14,544 bases of DNA from Actinomycetes bacterium (GTDB lineage Bacteria > Actinomycetota > Acidimicrobiia > Acidimicrobiales > Acidimicrobiaceae), in the NCBI GenBank assembly GCA_021833085.1, contig JAKBGL010000019.1:1-14544 (forward strand), in the 5' to 3' direction. Shown piece after piece: positions 1-7,042 of the stretch. Made by a program: the position numbers and the translations under genes. Under the pieces are notes generated by a model. That model made no database searches, was not told where the DNA came from, and saw nothing but the letters and a program-made list of their open reading frames with translations. Within the stretch, counting starts at the first letter, position 1, and every line of letters starts with the position of its first letter.

Positions 1-357
1 GTCAGTTGAGTAAGAGAAGTACTCCCATAGCGAGTACTTATCCTTCTTCTCCGGCATAGGAGCTTCGCCACCCCAAAGCTTGGCTATCGGATGGTTTAAT
101 GCACCTAGTCCGATAAACCATGCCACCGTAGCGAAGATCGCACCAAGCAGCCAAGAGACGTCGTTTGTTCCGCTGTTTTGGACTGAGGCATAATGTCCTG
201 CAATGACATTGCCCCACCAGTGACCAAAGAACCAGCCACCAGCGCCAAGTATCGTCGCTGAGACTATGTTCCCACGGGCAAACCATCTGACTGCGGTTGA
301 TCCGCCAGCACCGCCAGACTGACCCACGCCAGTCGACTGCGACATATCAATCGCCAT
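1..357 (-). CDS. ctaD: Heme-copper oxidase subunit I, N-terminal part (partial, runs off left edge)
   Basis: The reading frame is open from an ATG at 357 to the window edge (119 codons), behind a strong ribosome binding site (GGGAGGG, 366-372). The first ~105 residues are Gly/Ser-rich and then hydrophobic, with probable membrane segments at ~31-50 and ~68-88. Residues 105-119 (KKDKYSLWEYFSYSTD ending) match the point where subunit I of cytochrome oxidases normally begins, just before the conserved 'TDHK' stretch. The heme and CuB ligands would lie outside the window, so identity rests on this short match and on the position directly after ctaC. Subunit I would be the catalytic membrane subunit reducing O2 to water. 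The ~105-residue extension with two membrane helices is unusual. A frame-shifted 82-aa ORF over 38-286 is a shadow of this gene. Confidence 0.75.
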   Translation of the reverse strand, partial: MAIDMSQSTGVGQSGGAGGSTAVRWFARGNIVSATILGAGGWFFGHWWGNVIAGHYASVQNSGTNDVSWLLGAIFATVAWFIGLGALNHPIAKLWGGEAPMPEKKDKYSLWEYFSYSTD

Positions 358-365
358 TAATATTT

Positions 366-372
366 CCCTCCC
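366..372 (-). promoter_or_regulatory. Ribosome binding site of ctaD
   Basis: Reading the minus strand, GGGAGGG lies 8 bases before the ATG at 357. It is among the strongest Shine-Dalgarno matches in the window and fixes the start of the partial subunit I gene, including its N-terminal extension. Confidence 0.7.
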
Positions 373-392
373 ATTCGTGAGATTGATTAACT

Positions 393-420
393 TGGAGATC
401 CAGAATAACTTCTGTCTCCA
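393..420 (-). repeat. Hairpin between ctaC and ctaD
   Basis: An inverted repeat of 6 bp (393-398 with 415-420) and 5 bp (401-405 with 410-414) is separated by a 2-base bulge (399-400) and closed by a 4-base loop. It sits in the 83-base gap between the ctaC stop and the ctaD ribosome binding site. No T-run follows on the minus strand, so it is not a typical Rho-independent terminator. An RNA-processing or stability element that adjusts the subunit II to subunit I ratio is a possible role (inference). Confidence 0.5.
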
Positions 421-440
421 CTACGAAACGAGTTACTCGC

Positions 441-1325
441 TTAACCATTGAAGTACTGTCCACCAGCGACGTTGTCATTTGGAACATATACGCTTGAGTA
501 CTTCGGCAAGAGCTTCGTCAAAGGCGCATTCTGCGTTTCCATACTGGTCGCCCACTGATAGAAAGCGCTCTGGGACACCACTTTGCCGTAGTTATACATT
601 GCACCATGCCAAATACCACAGAGTTCGTCACAGCGCACTACGAACCTACCAGTCTGCTGAGTCTTGGTATAAGCGACGTTATTAACCTCAGGGTTAGCGT
701 CAGCCTTCACACCAAGCTGATATGCCCAAAAGTCATGGATAACATCAAGAGACGTAACGTTGAACTGTATCTCGGTATTTACCGGTAGAACCAACGAAGT
801 CGTCTCCATTCCACCAAACTGTGGCCAACGGTAAGTAAAGCGCCACTGCTGGGCTATTACCTGAACCTGAAGCATATGGGTCGTATCTGCTGGCTTCCAG
901 ATAGGTGAAGGGCCTTCACCAACACCTGCGCCAGCCGGTATAACCAACTCGTAGGTTCCAAACCCTGCTAGCGTAAGAACCAAGACGGCGGTAACTGCGT
1001 ACCAGAGCGCTTGAGTCTTGCGATTGCCTTTCATGTAGTAGCCGTCTTCGTGATCGCCGCGATCGCGGAACTTGACTATTACATACGCTCCATATACCCA
1101 GACCATATACAGCACGGGCACTGACATAACAGTAAGAACTTTGAAGTCAAACTGCTGTCCTGCTGCAGATGTCGTCATGGTACCAGGAGGCATGTGAGGT
1201 CCCCACACGAACCAAACCACCAGGTCTGTAATCAACGAAAGGATAAACCATATCGCTACGATTCGAGAACCGTGCTTTCTGGCTATCGCTGCTGGAGAAC
1301 CACTATCTTCTGTTTTTAGTGCCAC
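441..1325 (-). CDS. ctaC: Cytochrome c oxidase subunit II with complete CuA site
   Basis: Subunit II carries the binuclear CuA centre that receives electrons and passes them to heme in subunit I. The full ligand set is visible in this 294-residue protein: H197 in the IHDFW motif, then C232, E234, C236, H240 and M243 in the C-x3-C-x3-H-x2-M motif (CDELCGIWHGAM). The aromatic electron-entry region QQWRFTYRWP is at 159-168. Three hydrophobic segments are seen (~21-41, ~62-84, ~107-129), where two are usual, and ~50 residues follow the CuA motif. The start is GTG, whose G is the last base of the preceding gene's TAG stop; AGGTGG lies just upstream. One-base overlap and shared strand indicate co-transcription with the cupredoxin gene and ctaD. 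Confidence 0.95.
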   Translation of the reverse strand: MALKTEDSGSPAAIARKHGSRIVAIWFILSLITDLVVWFVWGPHMPPGTMTTSAAGQQFDFKVLTVMSVPVLYMVWVYGAYVIVKFRDRGDHEDGYYMKGNRKTQALWYAVTAVLVLTLAGFGTYELVIPAGAGVGEGPSPIWKPADTTHMLQVQVIAQQWRFTYRWPQFGGMETTSLVLPVNTEIQFNVTSLDVIHDFWAYQLGVKADANPEVNNVAYTKTQQTGRFVVRCDELCGIWHGAMYNYGKVVSQSAFYQWATSMETQNAPLTKLLPKYSSVYVPNDNVAGGQYFNG

Positions 1326-2005
1326 TACTTCACCACCTCAACAAATCCAGCCATGTAACCGATACTTTGCATAGGTCCGCCGTTCCCATTCAAGTACCCA
1401 AGACCACAGGGGATAAAGCACTGCCACCGATAGTTGTGCACAGTTTTACCTGAGTAAAAGGTGAACTCGATAAGGTTATGAGCCTCACTCGGATTGCATG
1501 GTCCGACTTCACAAAAGTTCTTGGCTTCGCCGTTTACACCAGGAAGCGCAACGTTTACACCAAGACCCGGCACATCAAAGTTATGAGCAACGCCATTTCC
1601 TGCATAGGAGTTCACCAGACTTACTGACTGTCCATTTACAGTGATTGCATTTCCAACGGTGCCAATCTCTTTACCCCAATACGGGTTTCGAAGTGCACCA
1701 CCGCTGTCGTACTCATATAGTTTCACATGCACATACGTGTTTACGGGAACCGTAAACAGCGTTGTCTGCTTGTACTGTCCATTAGCTCCCTGTATCCAAT
1801 AACCCACCCATGTAGGATGAGGTCCAACGCCCACGGCACCGTCTACTTGCATCGTCACGTTTACCGTGTTCGGCTGCGTAGCAGCTGGCACCGCCGATAC
1901 CACTGGCGGACTTGTACGTAGATAACCAAATATGCCGAATAGAATAAGTCCTATAGCGGCTGCAAAGGCGACTAAGACGAGACCCGCTCGTGCTCCTTTC
2001 GACAA
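1325..2005 (-). CDS. Membrane-anchored cupredoxin, degenerate subunit II-like
   Basis: This 226-residue protein has one N-terminal membrane segment (~7-28) and an exported beta-rich domain. Its C-terminal half lines up with CuA domains: H141 in a VAHNFDVPGLGV stretch equals the IHDFWAYQLGV stretch of the adjacent ctaC product, and C196-x3-C200 equals the CuA cysteine pair. The second histidine of the CuA motif is replaced by Y204, and the next methionines are farther along (M212, M218). An additional cysteine pair (C165, C170) is inserted between. It is therefore a cupredoxin-fold relative of subunit II that probably does not bind a normal CuA centre. It could be a mononuclear copper or copper-transfer protein, or a structural paralogue. 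The start is TTG, supported by an AAGGGGG site at 2011-2017, 5 bases upstream. It overlaps ctaC by one base. Confidence 0.75.
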   Translation of the reverse strand: MSKGARAGLVLVAFAAAIGLILFGIFGYLRTSPPVVSAVPAATQPNTVNVTMQVDGAVGVGPHPTWVGYWIQGANGQYKQTTLFTVPVNTYVHVKLYEYDSGGALRNPYWGKEIGTVGNAITVNGQSVSLVNSYAGNGVAHNFDVPGLGVNVALPGVNGEAKNFCEVGPCNPSEAHNLIEFTFYSGKTVHNYRWQCFIPCGLGYLNGNGGPMQSIGYMAGFVEVVK

Positions 2006-2010
2006 CCTAA

Positions 2011-2017
2011 CCCCCTT
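2011..2017 (-). promoter_or_regulatory. Ribosome binding site deciding the TTG start of the cupredoxin gene
   Basis: On the minus strand AAGGGGG precedes the TTG at 2005 by five bases, in the short gap after the upstream TGA stop (2019-2021). It is the reason to accept TTG; no ATG or GTG is placed near it in frame. Confidence 0.6.
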
Positions 2018-2018
2018 T

Positions 2019-2351
2019 TCAGTTAGTAGTTAGCGTCAACCAATAATTACCATGCTTATACTGAACAACTTGAGCATCCATTGCTCGTGCGACCGAAGCA
2101 CTGTCGAAAGATCCATCTGGATCCGTGACAGAGGCTTCTGGTCCTTCCCATCGGTAGTCCACACCAAAGAGGATTTCACGATCCTCTAAGAGCGGTCTAA
2201 CCGAAACCTTAAAGAGTTCACCAAGCCACTTGGCGTTCTGCTTTAAAACCTTCATCGTGTAGATCTTCGGCCCATCGCGCCCTTCAGACCTTATCACTGA
2301 GAAAAACCTTAGACTCGACTGAGGCTTAATGCGAAGCATCTGAGAACTCAT
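2019..2351 (-). CDS. Hypothetical protein in oxidase cluster (110 aa)
   Basis: I do not recognise this family. The protein has no signal peptide and no membrane segment, contains no cysteine, and appears soluble and cytoplasmic, with mixed charged and aromatic residues (for example FGVDYRWEGPEASV near the middle). The ATG follows the preceding gene's TAG stop with no spacing, and the next gene starts 13 bases after its own stop, so it is embedded in the oxidase operon. The position between a thioredoxin-like maturation protein and the two subunit II-type proteins suggests a part in oxidase assembly, but the sequence does not show one. Confidence 0.7.
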   Translation of the reverse strand: MSSQMLRIKPQSSLRFFSVIRSEGRDGPKIYTMKVLKQNAKWLGELFKVSVRPLLEDREILFGVDYRWEGPEASVTDPDGSFDSASVARAMDAQVVQYKHGNYWLTLTTN

Positions 2352-3005
2352 CTACTTAGAAACCTTTTCTAATGCTTTCAGGTTCTGCATTAAAACACTC
2401 TTACTCATGGTGCCAAGAATCTCTCGATAGATCTTGCCACTGGGCTCAACAAACAAAGTGGTAGGTAGTCCCACCAACTTAAAGGCTCCCTGCAGAGACA
2501 CCTTAGGATCGAAAGCAACCGGGTACGTAACACCGTACTTTGAAAGAAACTTGGTCGCTGAAGATCTCACGTCGTTCTCGTCCACTCCCAAGAACGTAAC
2601 GCGACTCGAGAATTCTTTAGAGGTCGTTGCCAGCGTCGACATCTCCGCTTGACAAGAGGTACACCACGACGCAAAGAAGTTGATAACCGCTGGTTTACCG
2701 GCCACAAAGCTCGAACCTATTTGCGCTGGTCCTTGAAGTCCAGCAAGCGAGAAGTTCGGTAGTTGTTTGCCCTGTAAAGGACCGGTCAAAGTGGTACCCG
2801 ATTCACTAGCAATAAGATTGTTAGTTGCACCGTGTGCCTTTACCACGACTGTAGAAAGATACACTGCAAATACCACGACGAAGATTGCCGTCACCAGTAA
2901 GACCATTGCAAGAACTTTCTTTGGTGAATGCGGTAAAAAAGTACGAGTCTGCTCCGGGCCTCGAACCACTGAAGCCCGCTCTTTAAACGTGGTAGACAAG
3001 TACAT
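2352..3005 (-). CDS. TlpA/ResA-like membrane-anchored thioredoxin
   Basis: The 217-residue protein has a short cytoplasmic N-terminus, one membrane segment (~30-53) and an extracytoplasmic thioredoxin fold. The active site is WCTSC (C115 and C118) in the FFASWC context typical of TlpA/ResA proteins, and the cis-proline loop is GLPTT (P181). Family members reduce disulfides outside the cytoplasm, classically for cytochrome c maturation or for preparing the CuA cysteines of oxidase subunit II. Location directly upstream of the subunit II genes favours the CuA role (inference). The ATG at 3005 overlaps the end of ctaB by 23 bases and has a GGGGGTGG run directly before it, which is too close. A GTG at 2969, just past the ctaB stop, is an alternative start. 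Confidence 0.85.
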   Translation of the reverse strand: MYLSTTFKERASVVRGPEQTRTFLPHSPKKVLAMVLLVTAIFVVVFAVYLSTVVVKAHGATNNLIASESGTTLTGPLQGKQLPNFSLAGLQGPAQIGSSFVAGKPAVINFFASWCTSCQAEMSTLATTSKEFSSRVTFLGVDENDVRSSATKFLSKYGVTYPVAFDPKVSLQGAFKLVGLPTTLFVEPSGKIYREILGTMSKSVLMQNLKALEKVSK

Positions 3006-3888
3006 CCACCCCCATAAAGATAAACAGGAGCATGAGATAGGTAATGGAGTAAGAAAACACTCTCATAGCAACCTTGGGACTCTCGGTCTTGAATAGTCGG
3101 TATGAGTAACCAAAGAACCCAGCCCCTAAAGTCAACGCGGCCAAATCATACAATAGACCCAGGTGAGCTACAGGGCCTAGCAACAGGGTCACCGCAGTCA
3201 ATATCAGCGTATAAACCATAATCTGAATAGATGTAGAACGCATCGACGTTACGGAGGGCATCATCGGCACATTCGCCTTTGAGTAGTCCTCTTTGTATCT
3301 AAAAGCCAAAGCCCAAAAGTGTGGCGGTGTCCACAGGAAGATTATCAGGAACATAAGTAGAGAAGACAAAGTTATATTATTTTGAACTGCTGCCCACCCA
3401 ACAAGCACCGGCACCGCTCCAGCCGCTCCACCAATCACAATGTTTTGTGATGTCGACCGCTTAAGCCACAAAGTGTAGATAAAAATATAGAACAACGCCG
3501 CTGATAAGGCAAGCACAGCAGAAAGAAGGTTGTCGCCGCTGTAGAGCATCGCGAATGCGACGACCTCTAAAGCCGCTGCAAACACAAGTGCACCTGTTGG
3601 GGTTACATCTCCAGTCACCAGTGGTCGATGTTGTGTTCGCTTCATAACCGCATCTATGTCACGATCAAACCACATGTTCACAGCGTTTGCCCCACCCGCT
3701 GCCAAAGTTCCGCCGATCACAGTTATCACCATCTTCCAAAGAGATGGGACTCCCCCTTTAGCCACCACCATCGCTGGAACGGTTGTAATGAGAAGCAGCT
3801 CGATTATCCGCGGCTTCGTAAGGGCCACGTAGCCCCGTAACTGCCGCGAGATGGGAACTGCCTTTGACGCCGATATATACGAATCCAT
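2983..3888 (-). CDS. ctaB: Protoheme IX farnesyltransferase (heme O synthase)
   Basis: CtaB is an integral membrane prenyltransferase that adds a farnesyl group to heme B, giving heme O for oxidase subunit I. The 301-residue length fits. The first Asp-rich motif is N71-x3-D75-x3-D79 followed by KRTQHRPL. WTPPHFWALAFRYKEDY (186-202) and ANVPMMP (205-211) form the second conserved motif. Several hydrophobic helices span the rest. The ATG at 3888 has GAAGGG four bases upstream on the minus strand. It is the first gene of the oxidase cluster, transcribed away from pepQ. No heme A synthase (ctaA) is in the window, so the final heme type is not determined here. Confidence 0.95.
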   Translation of the reverse strand: MDSYISASKAVPISRQLRGYVALTKPRIIELLLITTVPAMVVAKGGVPSLWKMVITVIGGTLAAGGANAVNMWFDRDIDAVMKRTQHRPLVTGDVTPTGALVFAAALEVVAFAMLYSGDNLLSAVLALSAALFYIFIYTLWLKRSTSQNIVIGGAAGAVPVLVGWAAVQNNITLSSLLMFLIIFLWTPPHFWALAFRYKEDYSKANVPMMPSVTSMRSTSIQIMVYTLILTAVTLLLGPVAHLGLLYDLAALTLGAGFFGYSYRLFKTESPKVAMRVFSYSITYLMLLFIFMGVDVLVYHV

Positions 3889-4054
3889 TCACCCTTCACT
3901 TTCAAACCAGCTACCGTAAACCGCTTACTGTCCGAGTAGAACTTTCTATATTCTCCACCTTAGCCTATGAGTTAAGTTATGGAAAGGTAAAGAAACATTA
4001 GTCTGAGAGTAAAGCAATAACCTTACTTAGAAAGTTAACAGAAAAAACCAAGAA
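3889..4054. promoter_or_regulatory. Divergent intergenic region between ctaB and pepQ
   Basis: This 166-base AT-richer gap separates two divergently transcribed units, so promoters for both the oxidase cluster and pepQ-efp-nusB are expected. Only weak hexamer matches are visible, for example TTAACT and TATAGA on the minus strand with 19-base spacing. I cannot assign either promoter. pepQ has no clear Shine-Dalgarno sequence before its ATG. Confidence 0.35.
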
Positions 4055-5173
4055 ATGGGACCGATTATCACAAAAAATCGCGTTGAAGATCTAAAAACTC
4101 TTCTTCGACATCGTAAAGATGAAGCTATTTTTATATCTAAGTTAGAAAACGTTAGATATCTGACGGGATTCACTGGATCCAACGGCGCTCTCTTGGTCTT
4201 CACCCACCAAGACATATCGCCTATTTTCTTTACAGATAGCCGTTATGAAGAACAGTCGGCGATCCAACTGACCGCCTCGAACTGCGAAGACATCAAGGTC
4301 TTGGTAAGTCGTCCCAATGGGCCTAAGTTGCTCGAACAGGTCAGTTCAGAGGCGTTACGGCACGACATTCAAACTTTACTCATCGAGTCTTCAGATCTGA
4401 GAGTCTCCGCCCTCGAAGAGCTAGGCACCTTTCTTGCCACTCACATCGACACTAAATCTTCCATCGGAGTAGTGGAGTCGCTTCGGCGCAAAAAAGACGA
4501 CGCAGAGTTGCAAGCGATAGAACGGGCCTCTGAGATCGCTGACCAGGCGCTTATACGAGTAAAGGGATTACTTCGCGAAGGTACGTCGGAGCGAGACTTC
4601 GCAGTTGAATTAGAGTACCAGATGATGAAGCTCGGTGCAGATGAGAGATCCTTTGCATCTATCGTCGCTAGTGGGCCGAGATCGTCTCTCCCTCATGGAC
4701 ATCCGACCGACAGGGTCATAGCCGAAGGCGACGTGGTGATAGTCGACTTTGGAGCAATCTACAACGGATATCACTCCGACTGCACTCGAACGTTTTCCAT
4801 AGGCGAACCCACTCCTCAGGTGCAAGAGGTTTATGATCTTGTGCTTAGCGCTCAACTCGAGGTTATATCACATGTAAGGGCAGATAGCAGCTGCAAGTCT
4901 TTAGACGAAATCGCACGGGACGTTCTCAGAAAAAGTGGTGTAGAACACCTCTTCATCCATAGTCTCGGACATGGCGTTGGCCTTGAAGTACACGAAGAAC
5001 CTTTCCTATCTGCTCGTAGCGAAACGGTGCTGAGCCCCAGATACGTTATCACGGTTGAGCCCGGCGTGTATCTGCCTGAGCTCTTCGGAGTTCGCATTGA
5101 AGACACCTTGGTGGTGACAAAAGACGGATCAAAGGCGTTGACAAAGGTCGATAAAGACTGGATCATCTCATGA
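4055..5173 (+). CDS. pepQ: Xaa-Pro dipeptidase/aminopeptidase (M24B metallopeptidase)
   Basis: This 372-residue enzyme has an N-terminal creatinase-like domain (~1-140, containing the ENVRYLTGFTGSNGALLVF signature at 31-49) and a C-terminal pita-bread catalytic domain. The five dimetal ligands of family M24 are present: D231 (VDFG), D242 (HSDCTR), H306 (GHGVG), E335 (VEPGVY) and E349 (RIED). It should remove or split residues N-terminal to proline in peptides in the cytoplasm. The ATG has only a poor upstream ribosome binding site (AGAAA), so weak initiation or a later start is possible. It lies 110 bases upstream of efp, a pairing conserved in many bacteria. PepP-type activity cannot be excluded from sequence alone. 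Confidence 0.93.
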   Translation: MGPIITKNRVEDLKTLLRHRKDEAIFISKLENVRYLTGFTGSNGALLVFTHQDISPIFFTDSRYEEQSAIQLTASNCEDIKVLVSRPNGPKLLEQVSSEALRHDIQTLLIESSDLRVSALEELGTFLATHIDTKSSIGVVESLRRKKDDAELQAIERASEIADQALIRVKGLLREGTSERDFAVELEYQMMKLGADERSFASIVASGPRSSLPHGHPTDRVIAEGDVVIVDFGAIYNGYHSDCTRTFSIGEPTPQVQEVYDLVLSAQLEVISHVRADSSCKSLDEIARDVLRKSGVEHLFIHSLGHGVGLEVHEEPFLSARSETVLSPRYVITVEPGVYLPELFGVRIEDTLVVTKDGSKALTKVDKDWIIS

Positions 5174-5283
5174 CAATCATCTCTTATAACATCGCAATAT
5201 CACTATGCGGTCAATAACTCTTCGTCATCACTAAACTGAAGGCCAAAACATCAACGATCGACAATCGACTATACGAGGCAATT

Positions 5284-5850
5284 ATGGCTATCTCAACATC
5301 AACGAATGACTTCAAAAATGGAATGACGCTAGAGCTATCAGAAGGGTTGTTTACAATCGTTGAGTTTCAACATGTAAAACCTGGAAAAGGTGGGGCGTTT
5401 GTCCGCACAAAGCTAAAGAATCTTAGAACCGGACAGGTTCTTGAGCGCACGTACCGCGCGGATGAGAAGATGGACCAAGCCATCATCGAAAAACGAGAGA
5501 TGCAGTTCTTATACCGAGAAGGCGAACACTACGTATTCATGGACAACGTTAGCTACGATCAACTACAAGTAGACAAGTCGGTGATCGGCTCCGCCGTCTC
5601 TTACATGAAAGAAGGAGACTCGATCACCTTGTCAATGTACGAAGGGCAGGTAGTAGCGTCAGAGCTCCCCGCCTCCGTGGAACTATCTATTCAAGAGACT
5701 GAACCAGGGCTTCAAGGTGATCGAGTCTCTGGAGCCCGCAAGCCTGCAACATTAGAGACCGGACTAGTCATCCAAGTACCACTTTTTATCAACCCAGGAG
5801 ACCGTGTAAAGGTAGACACTCGTACGGGTGACTACATCACGCGGGCATAA
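5284..5850 (+). CDS. efp: Elongation factor P
   Basis: EF-P binds ribosomes stalled on polyproline stretches and promotes peptide bond formation. The 188-residue length and three-domain layout are standard. The domain I loop reads VKPGKGGAF, with the tip lysine at K35. Domain III ends with a conserved stretch (NPGDRVKVDTRTGDYITRA). The start ATG has GAGG at 5275-5278. No EpmA-type modification gene is in the window, and the tip resembles actinobacterial EF-P loops, which are reported to work without lysine modification. It lies between pepQ and nusB on the same strand, with only 3 bases to the nusB start codon. Confidence 0.97.
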   Translation: MAISTSTNDFKNGMTLELSEGLFTIVEFQHVKPGKGGAFVRTKLKNLRTGQVLERTYRADEKMDQAIIEKREMQFLYREGEHYVFMDNVSYDQLQVDKSVIGSAVSYMKEGDSITLSMYEGQVVASELPASVELSIQETEPGLQGDRVSGARKPATLETGLVIQVPLFINPGDRVKVDTRTGDYITRA

Positions 5851-5853
5851 CGC

Positions 5854-6267
5854 TTGATGATGCGAAACGTCGAGATAAGACGATCCGAGCGAGAAAGAAT
5901 AATGTCGCTTCTGTATCAAGCTGAAATACTGCAACTATCCATCAATGAGGTCTTAGAAAGATCCGAGGTGCCTGAGACAGACTTCGTCACACAAAGACTT
6001 CTAGGAGTAGCGCTCCACCTCGAAGAGATCGACTCTAGGTGTTCCAAGAATCTCAACAACTGGGAACTTGACAGACTACCTACCATAGACAGAAGCATCC
6101 TTCGTTTGGCGGTATACGAACTCGTGTACGCCATCGACGTTACACCAGCAGTTGCGATCTCAGAGGCGGTCGAACTCGCCAAGACATTCTCCACCGAAGA
6201 CTCTGGCCGATTCATAAATGGCGTCTTGGCCGAGGTCCAAAGAGGGTTAGAGTTACCAACCCTCTAA
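5854..6267 (+). CDS. nusB: Transcription antitermination factor NusB
   Basis: NusB is a small all-helical protein that binds boxA RNA together with NusE (ribosomal S10) and prevents premature termination, chiefly in rRNA operons. The 137-residue product shows the family pattern: an RRSERERIMSLLYQAE N-terminus with the Arg-rich start, a central helix with LDRLPTIDRSILRLAVYEL, and a C-terminal AISEAVELAKTF followed by a GRFINGVL motif. Three possible starts follow one another (TTG 5854, ATG 5857, ATG 5860), and none has a clear ribosome binding site. Translation is probably coupled to efp, whose stop is at 5848-5850. Confidence 0.95.
   Translation: MMMRNVEIRRSERERIMSLLYQAEILQLSINEVLERSEVPETDFVTQRLLGVALHLEEIDSRCSKNLNNWELDRLPTIDRSILRLAVYELVYAIDVTPAVAISEAVELAKTFSTEDSGRFINGVLAEVQRGLELPTL
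6241..6265 (+). terminator. Hairpin at the 3' end of nusB (possible terminator)
   Basis: A perfect 8-bp inverted repeat, AGAGGGTT (6241-6248) and AACCCTCT (6258-6265), with a 9-base loop, ends at the nusB stop codon. It lies at the convergence of nusB with the minus-strand gene at 6336. There is no T-run on either side, so if it terminates transcription it does so as a tail-less hairpin. It could equally be chance within coding sequence. Confidence 0.3.
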
Positions 6268-6335
6268 AGAGATCTGCTCTGGAGTTCTAAGAAGTTCCTG
6301 TAGACTCTCTATCGGTAATCTTTGGCGCCGAAGCT

Positions 6336-6986
6336 TTACGGCAATACACCCTTTGGAATGCTCTTCAAACTAAAAAGCGATATAGATATTGGTGCAAGAT
6401 GGATCTCATTGCATACCGAGGCTATGATCGAGTTGGCCGTACGAAGATCATAAGCCATGACTTGAAAGCGGCTTTTTATCTTCGCGATGTAGACCGGATC
6501 GTTAGGATACTTGGTCAATTCAGTGACATAAGAGATAATAGCTGAAGCGTTAGGGAACGCCCAGTTGTAGTAGTCATTCAACGCCGGCTGCACATTAAGC
6601 CTTATTAAATCGCCCGTTGGAACGTAGTCCGCAAGGTTATTTAGGTCGGAGTTCACGATAGTGCACTCTGCAAGATCTTGAGAAAGAATCGTGTCAGCCG
6701 TCTTTATATTCGTCGCGGTGTGATTCTGCACTGCTTGTAACGCGTCGAAGGCGTCTAAAACAGCTTGATTGCAGCCAAGAAGGTCGAAGTGGACCTGACT
6801 CATCATCGTCTTCATATCTGCTTGTTTAGACGCGGTGGTAGACGCTTGGGGAAGGTTGCTCAATATGATAGCGATTAAAGCGATCGCCATCACGATAAAA
6901 CCCCAGTTACGACGGAGCTTTTTACGTCTCTTGTCTGCGATCTCTGACGGATCTTTCCCTTGATCTGCTTCTCTATACGTTTTCAA
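6336..6986 (-). CDS. Hypothetical one-TM protein downstream of aroQ (216 aa)
   Basis: I do not recognise the family. The protein has a basic cytoplasmic N-terminus (KRRKKLRRN at ~19-27), one membrane segment (~29-47) and an extracytoplasmic domain of ~165 residues rich in Asn, Asp, Thr and Ala, with three cysteines and probable helical structure. The only start near a ribosome binding site is TTG at 6986, with GGTAGG just upstream and a stop codon two codons further up. It lies 56 bases after aroQ on the same strand and converges with nusB. M. tuberculosis also has a small membrane protein of unknown function (Rv2536) between aroQ and pepQ; shared position is suggestive, homology is not shown. 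Confidence 0.7.
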   Translation of the reverse strand: MKTYREADQGKDPSEIADKRRKKLRRNWGFIVMAIALIAIILSNLPQASTTASKQADMKTMMSQVHFDLLGCNQAVLDAFDALQAVQNHTATNIKTADTILSQDLAECTIVNSDLNNLADYVPTGDLIRLNVQPALNDYYNWAFPNASAIISYVTELTKYPNDPVYIAKIKSRFQVMAYDLRTANSIIASVCNEIHLAPISISLFSLKSIPKGVLP

Positions 6987-7042
6987 AACCTACCAACCAA
7001 CTTCCAAAGTCGATATCCAAACTCACTAAATACTATGACAGA

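Noticed and set aside
38..286. 82-aa minus-strand ORF
   Set aside because: It overlaps the subunit I frame (357 to 1), which has a strong ribosome binding site, membrane helices and the conserved start of the oxidase core; the 82-aa reading is compositionally odd and lacks these.
5174..5283. Riboswitch or small gene between pepQ and efp
   Set aside because: The 110-base gap shows only short palindromic fragments around CGATCG and an ordinary GAGG ribosome binding site; no convincing structure or ORF.
6241..6265. Classical Rho-independent terminator for nusB
   Set aside because: The stem is perfect but no T-run follows on either strand and it lies within the coding end of nusB; listed only as a weak candidate.
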